The position numbers were made by a program, and so were the translations under genes. The notes beneath the pieces were generated by a model. The model saw only the letters and a program-made list of their open reading frames with translations. It was not told the DNA's origin and searched no databases. 64,000 bases of DNA from Flavobacterium kayseriense (GTDB lineage: Bacteria; Bacteroidota; Bacteroidia; Flavobacteriales; Flavobacteriaceae), in contig NZ_JACRUI010000004.1 of NCBI RefSeq assembly GCF_014305095.1, positions 186,001 to 250,000 of the forward strand, read 5' to 3'. Of the stretch, positions 52,472-61,948 are shown in pieces. The first letter of the stretch is position 1; every line of letters begins with the position of its first letter.

Positions 52472-55105
52472 ATGAAAAAGTTACTATTATTTCTTTTAAT
52501 GCTAAACACTGGTTTTCTATTTGCTCAAAAAGAAATTTCAGGTGTAGTAAAAGATAAGTCAGGAGCACCATTACCTGGCGTTAACATTCTTGAAAAAGGC
52601 ACAAATAACGGTGCATCTACTGATTTAGAAGGAACTTATCGCATCAAAGTGGCTGATAACGCCACTTTAGTATTTAGCTACATTGGCTATATAACAGTAG
52701 AAAAAAAGGTTTCACAAACACCACTAAATATTACGCTTGCAGAAAGTAGCGGACAAGTTTTAAGTGATGTTGTTATTGTTGGATCTAGAAATGCAAAAAG
52801 AACGGTAGTAAATTCAGCAGTTCCTATCGATATAATCAACGTAAAAGAGGTTACAACCCAAAGTGGTAAACTAGAAATAAACGAATTATTGCAGTACGTT
52901 GCTCCTTCCTTTAATGCCAACAAACAATCCGGTTCTGATGGAGCTGATCACGTAGATCCAGCATCTTTAAGAGGTTTAGGTCCAGATCAAACTTTAGTTT
53001 TAATAAACGGTAAGAGAAGACATCAATCATCATTAATTAACTTGTTTGGAACTCGCGGACGAGGAAACACAGGAACAGATTTAAATGCCATTCCTGCGGC
53101 TTCTATTAAAAGAATCGAGATTTTGAGAGATGGTGCAGCGGCACAATATGGATCTGATGCTATTGCTGGAGTAATTAATATTGTTACAAATGACAACGTT
53201 AATGAGTTAACAGGAGCCATTACTTATGGTTTTTTTAATACGAATGCCAAAGGAGATTTTTTGCCAGGAACTCCTAATACAAAGGGATTTAGACTAGATA
53301 AAAACGGCAATGGAAACACGTATGGAAAAGATCAAAATTTTGACGGAGGCTCTATTAAAGTAGCTGCAAATTATGGTGTTGCATTAGGTAACAAAGGAGG
53401 TTATGCCAACTTCACTGGGGAATTTATCAATAAAAACAAAACTTTTCGTCCAAGCTATGATTTCAGAAAAGGTTTTGGTGATGCCGAAATTCAAGGTTTA
53501 AATTTATTTGGAAATTTTGCAGTACCACTTTCTGACAAAACAGAATTTTATGCCTTTGGTGGAAGCAACTTTAGAGATACAGATGCCTATGCCTTTACAA
53601 GAAATGATGGTGAAAGAGTAGTTCAGTCTATCTATCCCGGGGGATATACGCCTAGAATTACTTCTAAAATTAATGATAACTCTATCGCTGCGGGAATCAG
53701 AACGGAAACAAGTGGCGGTTGGAAATTAGATTTCAGCAACACGCTAGGAAATAATAAATTTGATTACACTATAAAAGGTACTTTGAACGCCTCTTTAGAA
53801 GGAAATTCACCTACTCAATTTGATGCAGGTGGACACAGTTTACTTCAAAACACAACCAATTTTGATGTTTCTAAAAATTACGGAAGTGTATTAAATGGTT
53901 TAAATATTGCTTTTGGTACTGAATTTAGAGTTGAAAAGTTCAAAATCTTTGCTGGAGAAGAAGGTTCTTACACGACGTATGATACTAACGGTAATCCAAT
54001 TACTGATCCTTCTACTCAAAGTGCTCCTGTAGACCCCGTTACTGGAGAATTCAGACCTGGAAGTTCTCAAGGTTTCCCTGGATATAGTCCTTTGAACGAG
54101 GTCAATAAAAGCAGAACTAACTTTTCACTTTATACTGATGCTGAACTTGACATCACTGATGCTTTAATGATAAGTGGAGCAGTACGTTTTGAGAATTATA
54201 GCGATTTTGGAAGTACTTTAAATGGTAAAATAGCTTCAAGACTAAAAGTTTCGGATAAAATTAATGTAAGAGGATCTGTGAGTACTGGTTTTAGAGCGCC
54301 ATCGTTAGCACAAGTCTATTACAACCTACGATTTACTAATTTTAACGGAAGTGGAGCAACTGAGGTCTTGCTTGCGCCAAATGATAGCCCAGTTACTAGA
54401 GCGTTTGGAATACAAAAACTAAATGAAGAAAAAGCAGTTAACGCCTCACTAGGTATGACCGCCTCTTTTGGCGAATTTACTGCGACTGTTGATGGATATT
54501 ATATTAAAGTAAAAGATCGTATTGTACTTACTGGCTATTTTGATGCAACTGCATTAAATCTAGGAGTTGCTGAGGCCCAGTTTTTTGCTAATGGTGTTGA
54601 TACTAGAACGCATGGTCTAGACATCGTTTTCTCTTGGAAGAAAAAATTTGATGCAGGTCAATTTGGAGTTAATTTAATTGGTAACATTAATGACATGAAA
54701 ATCAGTAATGTAAAAAATGGTACTTTAGACGAAGGTACTTTCTTTGGAAAACGTGAAAAAGCCTTTTTGTTGGCTTCGGCACCAAATAATAAATTTGGTT
54801 TAAACTTCAATTATTCGAAAGATAAATTTGACGCTGGATTAGCATTCACACGCTTTAGTAAAGTTGTACTTGTTGATTATAATGACGAAGATGATGTTTA
54901 TAATCCGAGAGTAATCACTGATTTAACTTTTGGTTACAAACTAACAAAAAACCTAAAACTAAGTGCAGGTAGTAATAACTTGCTAAACATCTATCCAACT
55001 AAACAAGATGAGCAAGGAAACACAGAAGCTGGAGGATACTGGGATGCAGTACAAATGGGTTTTAGCGGAGCTTATTACTACGCTAGACTTGGATTTAATT
55101 TCTAA
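52472..55105 (+). CDS. TonB-dependent receptor with carboxypeptidase-like N-domain
   Basis: The start is taken at MKKLLLFLLMLNTGFLFAQ, a proper signal peptide; the frame continues upstream only from a TTG overlapping the promoter. 877 residues: a CarboxypepD_reg-like domain (about 20-95, ISGVVKDKSGAPLPGVNILE), a plug (about 110-225, LRGLGPDQTLVLINGKRRH, RIEILRDGAAAQYGSDAIAGVIN) and a 22-strand barrel ending YYYARLGFNF. It imports a large ligand (siderophore, cobalamin, peptide or glycan fragment) across the outer membrane with TonB energy. No SusD partner follows, so it is not a Sus-type glycan locus. Confidence 0.92.
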   Translation: MKKLLLFLLMLNTGFLFAQKEISGVVKDKSGAPLPGVNILEKGTNNGASTDLEGTYRIKVADNATLVFSYIGYITVEKKVSQTPLNITLAESSGQVLSDVVIVGSRNAKRTVVNSAVPIDIINVKEVTTQSGKLEINELLQYVAPSFNANKQSGSDGADHVDPASLRGLGPDQTLVLINGKRRHQSSLINLFGTRGRGNTGTDLNAIPAASIKRIEILRDGAAAQYGSDAIAGVINIVTNDNVNELTGAITYGFFNTNAKGDFLPGTPNTKGFRLDKNGNGNTYGKDQNFDGGSIKVAANYGVALGNKGGYANFTGEFINKNKTFRPSYDFRKGFGDAEIQGLNLFGNFAVPLSDKTEFYAFGGSNFRDTDAYAFTRNDGERVVQSIYPGGYTPRITSKINDNSIAAGIRTETSGGWKLDFSNTLGNNKFDYTIKGTLNASLEGNSPTQFDAGGHSLLQNTTNFDVSKNYGSVLNGLNIAFGTEFRVEKFKIFAGEEGSYTTYDTNGNPITDPSTQSAPVDPVTGEFRPGSSQGFPGYSPLNEVNKSRTNFSLYTDAELDITDALMISGAVRFENYSDFGSTLNGKIASRLKVSDKINVRGSVSTGFRAPSLAQVYYNLRFTNFNGSGATEVLLAPNDSPVTRAFGIQKLNEEKAVNASLGMTASFGEFTATVDGYYIKVKDRIVLTGYFDATALNLGVAEAQFFANGVDTRTHGLDIVFSWKKKFDAGQFGVNLIGNINDMKISNVKNGTLDEGTFFGKREKAFLLASAPNNKFGLNFNYSKDKFDAGLAFTRFSKVVLVDYNDEDDVYNPRVITDLTFGYKLTKNLKLSAGSNNLLNIYPTKQDEQGNTEAGGYWDAVQMGFSGAYYYARLGFNF

Positions 55106-55126
55106 GCTAATTGCAAACATAGAAAA

Positions 55127-55158
55127 AGGGACATCAACTGATGTTCCTTTTTTTTGTT
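55127..55158 (+). terminator. Terminator of the TonB receptor gene
   Basis: GGGACATCA pairs with TGATGTTCC around AC, with one G-T wobble, followed by a T-run of nine. Confidence 0.85.
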
Positions 55159-55184
55159 ATCCTTTTTTTAAAAAATAGCAAAAA

Positions 55185-55218
55185 AAAATCCTGAGCTATA
55201 AACTCAGGATTTTTAACT
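55185..55218 (-). terminator. Terminator of the ferredoxin gene
   Basis: On the - strand, AATCCTGAGTTTATAGCTCAGGATT forms a 9-bp stem followed by a long T-run. Confidence 0.88.
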
Positions 55219-55233
55219 AGTCCATTTTAACAT

Positions 55234-55584
55234 TTATTCGTTGTGTAGAAAAGATTGTCTGTTTAACAATGTCTCTTCATCTTCTACGTGATTATCATCT
55301 GGAATACAACAGTCTACAGGACATACAGCAGCACATTGTGGTTCGTCATGAAATCCTTTACATTCTGTACATTTTCCTGGAACAATATAATATACTTCGT
55401 CAGAAATAGGCGTTTGCGCCTCATCAGAGTCAATTTCGGTTCCGTCAGGTAAAACAACTTTACCCGTTAATTTAGTTCCGTCTTTGTATCTCCAATCATC
55501 AGCTCCTTCATAAATTGCTGTATTTGGGCACTCTGGTTCACATGCTCCACAGTTAATACATTCATCAGTTATTATTATTGCCAT
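55234..55584 (-). CDS. 4Fe-4S dicluster ferredoxin
   Basis: 116 residues. Cluster 1 cysteines are in [13 protein letters not shown] (about 9-21); cluster 2 in [21 protein letters not shown] (about 73-93), with the extended CxxC-x8-CxxxCP form of the YfhL-like/Allochromatium type. A 50-residue insert between the clusters and an acidic C-tail are present. It carries electrons in the cytoplasm; partner unknown. Confidence 0.9.
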   Translation of the reverse strand: MAIIITDECINCGACEPECPNTAIYEGADDWRYKDGTKLTGKVVLPDGTEIDSDEAQTPISDEVYYIVPGKCTECKGFHDEPQCAAVCPVDCCIPDDNHVEDEETLLNRQSFLHNE

Positions 55585-55648
55585 TTTGTTTTTTTATTTA
55601 GTATTGAGAGCTAAAAAACCGAATTCGGTTACTTTTGACTTTAAGACT

Positions 55649-55680
55649 TTTGACTTTCGACTTATTAAAGCTTATTTTTG
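55649..55680 (+). promoter_or_regulatory. Bacteroidota-type promoter of the acyl-CoA reductase gene
   Basis: TTTG at 55649-55652 and TATTTTTG at 55673-55680 are separated by 20 bases, matching the -33 TTTG / -7 TAnnTTTG arrangement. The start codon is 39 bases downstream. Short ACTTTTGACTTT repeats precede it. Confidence 0.6.
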
Positions 55681-55718
55681 TGCAAAATTACAATCAAAAC
55701 AATTCATAAGCAAACATT

Positions 55719-56777
55719 ATGACATTAGAAACAAAAAAAAGTGTTTTTGTTGCATTAGGTAAATTCTTGAGCCAATTTTCAGAGAATAATTCCACTAAAA
55801 AACCAGACGTTTTGCATAACGATTTGTTTTTTGATGCCTTTGAAGAACTCATCGCACTATCACAATCGCACAACGGATGGTATACTCCTGAGCAAGTTTA
55901 TTTTTCGATTCAGTCATGGGCTACTGCATTAACCGAAGATCACTTGAATGAGTGGTTAAGCAACTATGAATTGAGTGAAAACTCTAATAAAAATGTTGCC
56001 TTGATTCTTGCCGGTAACATCCCTTTAGTAGGTTTTCATGATTTTTTATCGGTGCTGATTACAGGGCATAATGTTAAAATAAAGACTTCTTCAAACGATC
56101 AACATTTACTGCCTTTTTTAGCCAAATATATTGTTGCTGTAGCACCTGAATTTAGTGATAAAATTACTTTTGTCGAAGGAAAATTAGAAAACTTTGATGC
56201 TGTAATAGCCACCGGTAGTAATAATACGGCACGCTATTTTGAGTATTATTTTAAAAATAAACCATCGATTATCAGAAAAAGTAGAAACTCAGTAGTGGTT
56301 CTCGATGGCAACGAAACAACGGAGCAGTTGACTGCGCTAGGAGAAGATATTTTTAGGTATTTTGGATTAGGGTGTCGCAACGTGTCTAAGCTTTTTGTTC
56401 CAAAAGGATATACATTCGATGCTTTTTTTGAAGCTATTTTTGTCTACCAAGACGTTATTCATTATCAAAAATATGCTAATAATTATGATTATAACAAGGC
56501 AGTGTTTTTAATGAGTAATTTTAAATTACTTGATAATGGTTTTTTGACACTAAAAGAAGACAGTAGTCACGCCTCGCCTATTTCGAGTGTTTTTTATGAG
56601 ACTTACGATACTATAGCAGAGCTTGAAAACCGATTAGAAAGAGAAAAAGACAACCTGCAATGTATTGTAAGTAACAAGTTAATTGCTAATAGTATTGACT
56701 TTGGTCAAACACAGCATCCAAAATTGTGGGATTATGCAGATAACGTTGACACTATATCGTTTTTGTTAACAATATGA
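55719..56777 (+). CDS. Acyl-CoA reductase (LuxC-like)
   Basis: 352 residues of the aldehyde dehydrogenase-like LuxC family: ALILAGNIPLVGFHDFLSVLITGH (nucleotide-binding start), VIATGSNNTARYFEYYF, and the nucleophile in FGLGCRNVSKLFVPKG (the Cys is the thioester-forming residue). It reduces acyl-CoA to aldehyde. It is found between ferredoxin and serC in flavobacteria as far as I recall; the physiological acyl group is unknown. Confidence 0.85.
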   Translation: MTLETKKSVFVALGKFLSQFSENNSTKKPDVLHNDLFFDAFEELIALSQSHNGWYTPEQVYFSIQSWATALTEDHLNEWLSNYELSENSNKNVALILAGNIPLVGFHDFLSVLITGHNVKIKTSSNDQHLLPFLAKYIVAVAPEFSDKITFVEGKLENFDAVIATGSNNTARYFEYYFKNKPSIIRKSRNSVVVLDGNETTEQLTALGEDIFRYFGLGCRNVSKLFVPKGYTFDAFFEAIFVYQDVIHYQKYANNYDYNKAVFLMSNFKLLDNGFLTLKEDSSHASPISSVFYETYDTIAELENRLEREKDNLQCIVSNKLIANSIDFGQTQHPKLWDYADNVDTISFLLTI

Positions 56778-56870
56778 TTAAAAATAGTGTAATAATTTCG
56801 AAAAAATTAACGCTTTTTAAACTCCTATTACCGAAATTTGTTTTTTAATTTTTTGGACACAAACTACACA

Positions 56871-57944
56871 ATGAAAAAACACAACTACAGCGCAGGACCT
56901 TGCATTTTACCACAAGAAGTTTTTGAAAAATCAGCACAAGCTATATTAAATTTTAACGATTCGGGATTGTCTATTCTAGAAATATCGCACAGAAGTAAAG
57001 ATTTTGTTGCAGTAATGGATGAGGCTAGATCTCTTGCACTTGAATTACTAGGATTAGAAGGCAAAGGATACCAAGCCTTATTTTTAGCTGGTGGCGCCAG
57101 TCTAGAATTTTTAATGGTTCCTTACAATTTGATGAAAGAAGGCGGTAAAGCGGCTTATCTTGATTCTGGAACTTGGGCTAGCGGAGCAATAAAGGAAGCT
57201 AAATTTTTTGGTGAAACTGTCGTTGTTGCTTCATCAAAAGAGGAAAATTACAACAATATTCCAAAAGGTTATAGTGTTCCTGCTGATGCAAATTATTTCC
57301 ACTGCACCAGTAACAATACTATTTTTGGTACTCAAATAAAAGAATTCCCATCATTAGACATGCCTATCGTATGTGATATGAGTTCGGATATTTTTTCTAG
57401 AGTATTAGATTTTACAAAATTTGATATTATATATGCTGGTGCTCAAAAAAATATGGGACCTGCCGGAACTACTTTAGTAATTGTGAAAGAGGAGGTTCTT
57501 GGTAAATCAGGTAGAACTATTCCGAGTATTTTAGATTATGAAAAACACATCAAGGCAGAAAGTATGTATAATACTCCAGCTGTTTTTCCTGTGTACGCCT
57601 CACTACTTACCTTACAATGGTTGAAAAACCTAGGTGGTATTGCTGCTGTAGAGAAATTAAACAACGCTAAAGCAGAATTGCTTTACACCGAAATTGACAG
57701 AAACCCATTGTTTAAAGGAGCTGCTGCCGTTGCAGATCGCTCTAATATGAATGCTACTTTCTTGTTGAATGATGCGGCTCACGCAGAAACATTTGACGCT
57801 ATGTGGAAAGCAGCAGGTATATCAGGTCTTCCGGGACATCGTTCCGTAGGTGGTTACAGAGCATCAATGTATAATGCGATGCCTATTGAGAGTGTTCAAG
57901 TTTTAGTAGATGTTATGAAAGAATTAGAGTCTAAAGTAGCATAA
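56871..57944 (+). CDS. serC: Phosphoserine aminotransferase
   Basis: The start is chosen at MKKHNYSAGPCILP, the family's usual opening; the frame extends upstream only from a TTG. 357 residues of PLP fold type I: SAGPCILPQEV, LEISHRSKDF, and the PLP lysine in YAGAQKNMGPAGT. It converts 3-phosphohydroxypyruvate to phosphoserine. serA follows, so two of the three serine-pathway steps are adjacent. Confidence 0.95.
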   Translation: MKKHNYSAGPCILPQEVFEKSAQAILNFNDSGLSILEISHRSKDFVAVMDEARSLALELLGLEGKGYQALFLAGGASLEFLMVPYNLMKEGGKAAYLDSGTWASGAIKEAKFFGETVVVASSKEENYNNIPKGYSVPADANYFHCTSNNTIFGTQIKEFPSLDMPIVCDMSSDIFSRVLDFTKFDIIYAGAQKNMGPAGTTLVIVKEEVLGKSGRTIPSILDYEKHIKAESMYNTPAVFPVYASLLTLQWLKNLGGIAAVEKLNNAKAELLYTEIDRNPLFKGAAAVADRSNMNATFLLNDAAHAETFDAMWKAAGISGLPGHRSVGGYRASMYNAMPIESVQVLVDVMKELESKVA

Positions 57945-57959
57945 TAGAGTACGGATTCC

Positions 57960-58042
57960 TAGCCCCGATAGTAGTGGAAATCCTTTTTATTTATTTTTTT
58001 TAAAAAATAAAAAGATTGAAACGAATAGCGGGAAATAGCTCC
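57960..58042. repeat. Flavobacterial intergenic palindromic repeat between serC and serA
   Basis: It reads TAGCCCCGATAGTAGTGGAAA, then CCTTTTTATTTATTTTTTTT paired with AAAAAATAAAAAG, and ends AAACGAATAGCGGGAAATAGCTCC. The form 'AGCCCcGATnGnAGnGGnAnCC...AGCGGGAnnAGCTCC' is a very common flavobacterial intergenic repeat as I know it. Confidence 0.65.
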
Positions 58043-58103
58043 TAAATAAATTATCATAAAATAATAAGTAAAGTAATAATCTTTACTCGTAATGCCATAA
58101 AAA

Positions 58104-59054
58104 ATGAAAGTATTAGCAAATGACGGAATTTCTAAAAGTGGAATTCTAGCTTTAGAAGCAGGTGGATTTGAAGTAATAACAACAAAAGTAGCACAAGAAC
58201 AAGTAGCTAATTATGTGAACGAAAATAACGTGAGTGTTGTTCTAGTTCGTAGTGCGACTAAAGTTCGTAAAGATATTATCGACGCTTGTCCTGGATTAAA
58301 AATCATTGGCCGCGGTGGTGTAGGAATGGATAATATTGATGTAGACTATGCAAAGAGCAAGGGAATTCATGTAATAAATACGCCAGCATCTTCATCAGAG
58401 TCTGTGGCAGAATTAGTATTTGCTCACTTATTCTCAGGCGTTCGTTTCCTGCATGATTCGAACAGAAATATGCCTCTAGAAGGCGACACTAATTTTGATG
58501 GTTTGAAGAAAGCTTATGCTAACGGTGTTGAACTTAGAGGAAAAACATTAGGAATTGTAGGTATTGGTCGTATTGGTCAAGCTACTGCAAAAATGGCTCT
58601 TGGACTAGGTATGAAGGTAATTGCTGCGGATAGCTTTATCCCAAAAGTAGATGTGACAGTAGCATTTTTTGACGGACAGTCGATCACTACTACTATTGTA
58701 TCACAATCATTAGAATCATTGTTTAAAGAAAGTGATTTTATCACTTTGCACGTTCCTGCACAAGATGGATACATTATTGGAGAAAAGGAATTTGCTATGA
58801 TGAAAAACGATGTAGGTATTGTGAACTGTGCTCGTGGTGGTGTTATTGATGAAGTGGCATTAGTGAAAGCATTAGACAGCGGAAAAGTATTATTTGCTGG
58901 ATTGGATGTTTTTGAAAACGAACCAACTCCAGAAATGACTATTTTAATGAATTCAAAAATCTCTTTAACACCACATATTGGTGCTGCAACGGGAGAAGCT
59001 CAGGATCGAATTGGAACAGAATTAGCCTCTCAAATCATTAGTTTGATTGGGTAA
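58104..59054 (+). CDS. serA: D-3-phosphoglycerate dehydrogenase (short form)
   Basis: 316 residues. The D-2-hydroxyacid dehydrogenase pattern is complete: GRGGVGMDNIDVDYA, the NAD-binding TLGIVGIGRIGQATAKMA, catalytic Arg in VNCARGGVIDE, Glu in DVFENEP, and His in LTPHIGAATGEA. The C-terminal ACT domain of longer enzymes is missing, so serine feedback inhibition is not expected. Adjacency to serC supports the assignment. Confidence 0.9.
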   Translation: MKVLANDGISKSGILALEAGGFEVITTKVAQEQVANYVNENNVSVVLVRSATKVRKDIIDACPGLKIIGRGGVGMDNIDVDYAKSKGIHVINTPASSSESVAELVFAHLFSGVRFLHDSNRNMPLEGDTNFDGLKKAYANGVELRGKTLGIVGIGRIGQATAKMALGLGMKVIAADSFIPKVDVTVAFFDGQSITTTIVSQSLESLFKESDFITLHVPAQDGYIIGEKEFAMMKNDVGIVNCARGGVIDEVALVKALDSGKVLFAGLDVFENEPTPEMTILMNSKISLTPHIGAATGEAQDRIGTELASQIISLIG

Positions 59055-59080
59055 TTAAGCTCTTTTTTATAGCAACAGTA

Positions 59081-59120
59081 AGTGGATTTGTTAAATTATT
59101 TTAACAAATCCACTTTTTTT
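59081..59120 (+). terminator. Strong terminator of serA
   Basis: AGTGGATTTGTTAAA (59081-59095) pairs perfectly with TTTAACAAATCCACT (59100-59114) around a 4-base loop, followed by a T-run. It is 26 bases after the serA stop. Confidence 0.93.
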
Positions 59121-59153
59121 TGTAACTTTAAGAACACGATAAAAAAATTATAT

Positions 59154-59711
59154 ATGTTCGAACAACTAACACAATTAGCACAACAATTTGGAGTAGACAC
59201 TGTTATAAACAACCCAGCAGTTCCTAACGAAAAAAACGAAGCTGTAATAGGCGAAGCAAGTAATTCAGTAATAGGAGGACTTCAAAAAATAGTTGCAGAA
59301 GGTGGTGTAGGCCAATTAGCTGGACTGTTTCAAGGAAACAATGCTGCGGATGTTTCAAACCCTGTAGTGCAAAAGCTAACTCAAGAATTAACGGGTAACC
59401 TAGGTGAAAAATTTGGCTTTAGCGCATCTGATGCGACTGGAATAGCCTCGAAATTAATACCACAAATACTAGCTTCACTGGTGGGAAAAGCGAAAGATCC
59501 TAATGATAGTAGTTTTGAAATTTCGGATATCATTAGTGCAATCTCTGGTGGTAATGATGCGGGGGTTATGGACGCGATTACTAAATATGGTGGACAATTT
59601 GGTTTAGACCAAAACGGTGATGGAAAAGTTGATATAAGTGATGCTATGGATGCAGTTACTAAAAAAGGTGGCGGTCTTGGTGGAATGTTAGGTGGTCTTT
59701 TTAGGAAATAA
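59154..59711 (+). CDS. DUF937-like protein with an EF-hand/dockerin-type Ca-binding loop
   Basis: The start is taken at MFEQLTQLAQQFG; the frame upstream would begin at a GTG inside the serA terminator. 185 residues, helical, with the repeated amphipathic pattern of DUF937-type proteins (NSVIGGLQKIVAEGGVGQL, SDATGIASKLIPQILASLVGK). A calcium loop DQNGDGKVDISD lies near 160. It ends in a glycine-rich GGGLGGMLGGLFRK. The function is unknown. Confidence 0.7.
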   Translation: MFEQLTQLAQQFGVDTVINNPAVPNEKNEAVIGEASNSVIGGLQKIVAEGGVGQLAGLFQGNNAADVSNPVVQKLTQELTGNLGEKFGFSASDATGIASKLIPQILASLVGKAKDPNDSSFEISDIISAISGGNDAGVMDAITKYGGQFGLDQNGDGKVDISDAMDAVTKKGGGLGGMLGGLFRK

Positions 59712-59916
59712 ATAATTCCTGTAAGAATCTAAATCTCCTAAAAGCTTCTCTACATCAAAATTGAAAGTTAAGTAAAAAGATCTATCGTTTAGTGGTTATT
59801 TCTCTTATCGAAATATCTACTAAACAATCAACATCTTGAGCATAATTACACTAAAAGTATTTATCCATCATGCATAGAGCGAATAATTAATATTTTGTAA
59901 CTTTAGGGTTAAATAA

Positions 59917-60357
59917 ATGATTATGAGAAATTATATATATGCATTGGTAGTGGTTTTACTTATCATTGTAGGTTGCACAGCAAATAAAAAGACCGTAAAC
60001 GCTCCCGAAAATGCCAAAGCAATACATGGAGATACAATAAGGATTGCCAATGACGAACTAGAATATGAGGTCATAATTATTGATCCTGGATTTACGAGCT
60101 GGCTTGTCTCTCGCTCCTTCCCGAGAGGATATCACTCGCAAACTTTTTTAGAAAATAAAAATAGGATGTACATAACAGAATGGAACAGTCGCGCACGTCA
60201 ACCAAGTCGGTTTAATCCTAATCTATATGAAATGACTATTAATTATGAGTATGGTGTAGACTATGGGTATGAAGTAAATTACTTAATATATAACTATATG
60301 ATTTATTTTCAAAATACGAATAATCAAAGACTGTTTGGCAATGTTCCTTCGAGATAA
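59917..60357 (+). CDS. DUF6146 family lipoprotein
   Basis: 146 residues; the lipobox cysteine is C20 in LLIIVGCTANKK. The mature part has the conserved SWLVSRSFPRGYHSQTFLENKN and an EWNxRxRQPxRFNPNLYE segment that I associate with DUF6146 of flavobacteria. Two in-frame ATGs (59917 and 59923) are possible starts. It is followed by DUF6787 at 32 bases, a frequent pairing. Confidence 0.72.
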   Translation: MIMRNYIYALVVVLLIIVGCTANKKTVNAPENAKAIHGDTIRIANDELEYEVIIIDPGFTSWLVSRSFPRGYHSQTFLENKNRMYITEWNSRARQPSRFNPNLYEMTINYEYGVDYGYEVNYLIYNYMIYFQNTNNQRLFGNVPSR

Positions 60358-60389
60358 TGTTACTACATTTGTAATCATTATTAATAAAG

Positions 60390-60695
60390 ATGAAGAAATT
60401 AAAGAAACGTTGGGGAATTGAATCTAATCTTCAACTTGCCATTATATTTATCGTTTTTGCTATTACCGGCTCTACCTCTGCGTGGGTTTCAAAACCTGTT
60501 TGTTTATGGCTAGGAATAGTTGAAGAGGATTTTGGGAACTGGTTTATATTAATCCGTTTACTGATTATTTTTCCGCTCTATCAAGTGTTACTCGTACTAA
60601 TAGGAACCATTTTTGGGCAATTTAAATTCTTTTGGAATTTTGAAAAGAAAATGCTCAAAAGTATGGGACTTGGTTTCTTATTTAAAGAAAAATAG
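60390..60695 (+). CDS. DUF6787 family membrane protein
   Basis: 101 residues, two membrane segments (NLQLAIIFIVFAITGSTSAW and LIRLLIIFPLYQVLLVLIG) with the conserved FGQFKFFWNFEKKM after the second. This is the flavobacterial DUF6787 family of unknown function. It probably shares a transcript with DUF6146. Confidence 0.75.
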   Translation: MKKLKKRWGIESNLQLAIIFIVFAITGSTSAWVSKPVCLWLGIVEEDFGNWFILIRLLIIFPLYQVLLVLIGTIFGQFKFFWNFEKKMLKSMGLGFLFKEK

Positions 60696-60781
60696 ATTTT
60701 CATTGTCTTCTAGTCTACAAATACTTTTGAAAAACAGAAAAGTATAAGCAACATTTTAATCACCAAAAATATAAAAACAGT

Positions 60782-60818
60782 AAAAAGCCAAACTTTGATT
60801 ACTCAAGTTTGGCTTTTT
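60782..60818. terminator. Bidirectional terminator
   Basis: AAAAAGCCAAACTT (60782-60795) pairs perfectly with AAGTTTGGCTTTTT (60805-60818) between convergent genes. Confidence 0.92.
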
Positions 60819-60857
60819 ATGATTTATATATGATTCAAAAGAGTTATTACTACCCTA

Positions 60858-61493
60858 TTATTTGATTTCAATTACGAAATCCTCTTTCGTGTTACGTACT
60901 TTTTTCATGTCCGCTAACCAATCTTTTTCGGCATCGCGGTATCCTAGGTATAACAAAGTCACACTTTTTAAACCTAATGAAGCAAGATCTAATGTTTCAT
61001 CTACTAATGCATTATCGAAACCTTCAGCAGGCGTTGTGTCTACTTTTAATTCCGCCGCTTGTGCGATAGACATCGCAAAACCAATATACGATTGACGTGC
61101 CGTATGCTCAAAATTTTCTTCAGCAGATTGATTTAAATATATACCTTTTATTTTATCCGTATAACTGTCAAATCGCCCTCTTGGCAAGTCTCTGTCATCA
61201 GTTGTTTTGTTATAAATAGTATCAATACGTTCTGCTGTGTATTTATCCCAAGCAGCAAATACTAAAACGTGAGAACAATCAACCATCACTTCGGGATTAA
61301 GCACTTTGGCACTTAGTTTCTCCTTAATTTCTTGGTTACTCACAACCAATACTCTAAACTGCTGTAATCCTGATGAAGTAGGTGCTAAACGCGCCGCTTC
61401 AACAATTTTATCAACATTCTCTTGACTTACTTTTTTAGTTGGATCGTATTGCTTTGCAGCGTAACGCCATTTTAAATCGTCTATTAATGCCAT
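60858..61493 (-). CDS. Nitroreductase family NAD(P)H-dependent oxidoreductase
   Basis: 211 residues with the FMN-dependent nitroreductase (NfsB-like) pattern: KWRYAAKQYDPTKKVSQE, AARLAPTSSGLQQFRVLV (FMN binding) and the C-terminal LGLKSVTLLYLGYRD. It reduces quinones, nitro compounds or related electrophiles. It is the third gene of the ohrR-ohr-nitroreductase - strand cluster, 11 bases after ohr, so it is probably peroxide-induced with it. Confidence 0.9.
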   Translation of the reverse strand: MALIDDLKWRYAAKQYDPTKKVSQENVDKIVEAARLAPTSSGLQQFRVLVVSNQEIKEKLSAKVLNPEVMVDCSHVLVFAAWDKYTAERIDTIYNKTTDDRDLPRGRFDSYTDKIKGIYLNQSAEENFEHTARQSYIGFAMSIAQAAELKVDTTPAEGFDNALVDETLDLASLGLKSVTLLYLGYRDAEKDWLADMKKVRNTKEDFVIEIK

Positions 61494-61504
61494 CTTTCTA
61501 TTTT

Positions 61505-61927
61505 TTAGTTATTCGTTACTATTAATTTTATTTCGATATTGCCGCGAGTTGCGTTTGAATAAGGGCATACTTGATGCGCTTTTTCTACTAATTGTTGTGC
61601 CTTTTCTTGAGAAACACTTGGAACATTTACGGCTAACTCACCCGCTAAACCAAAACCACCATTCTCTAATTGTCCGATGCTTATTTTAGCATTAACGCTA
61701 GTTTCTCCCGCGTTAATACTTTCTTGTTTGATCACTAAGTTTAGAGCGCTATCGAAACAAGCTGCATATCCTGCCGCAAAAAGCATTTCTGGATTAGCAA
61801 AGTCATCATTAACTCCTCCCAGTGATCTGGGCATTCTTACTTGTACATCTAGTATTCCGTTACTACTTTTAACGTGACCGTTTCTACCACCTGTTGCGGT
61901 GGCCTCAGCCGTATATAATGTTTTCAT
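61505..61927 (-). CDS. ohr: Organic hydroperoxide resistance protein Ohr
   Basis: 140 residues of the Ohr branch of the OsmC fold: MKTLYTAEATATGGRNGHVKS, RSLGG (Arg of active site region), the peroxidatic Cys in AAGYAACFDSAL, and the second Cys in AHQVCPYSNATRGN. It reduces organic and fatty-acid hydroperoxides using lipoylated partners. It lies directly behind the ohrR-type regulator. Confidence 0.93.
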   Translation of the reverse strand: MKTLYTAEATATGGRNGHVKSSNGILDVQVRMPRSLGGVNDDFANPEMLFAAGYAACFDSALNLVIKQESINAGETSVNAKISIGQLENGGFGLAGELAVNVPSVSQEKAQQLVEKAHQVCPYSNATRGNIEIKLIVTNN

Positions 61928-61948
61928 GTTTTAGAGAACTTTTTTTTA

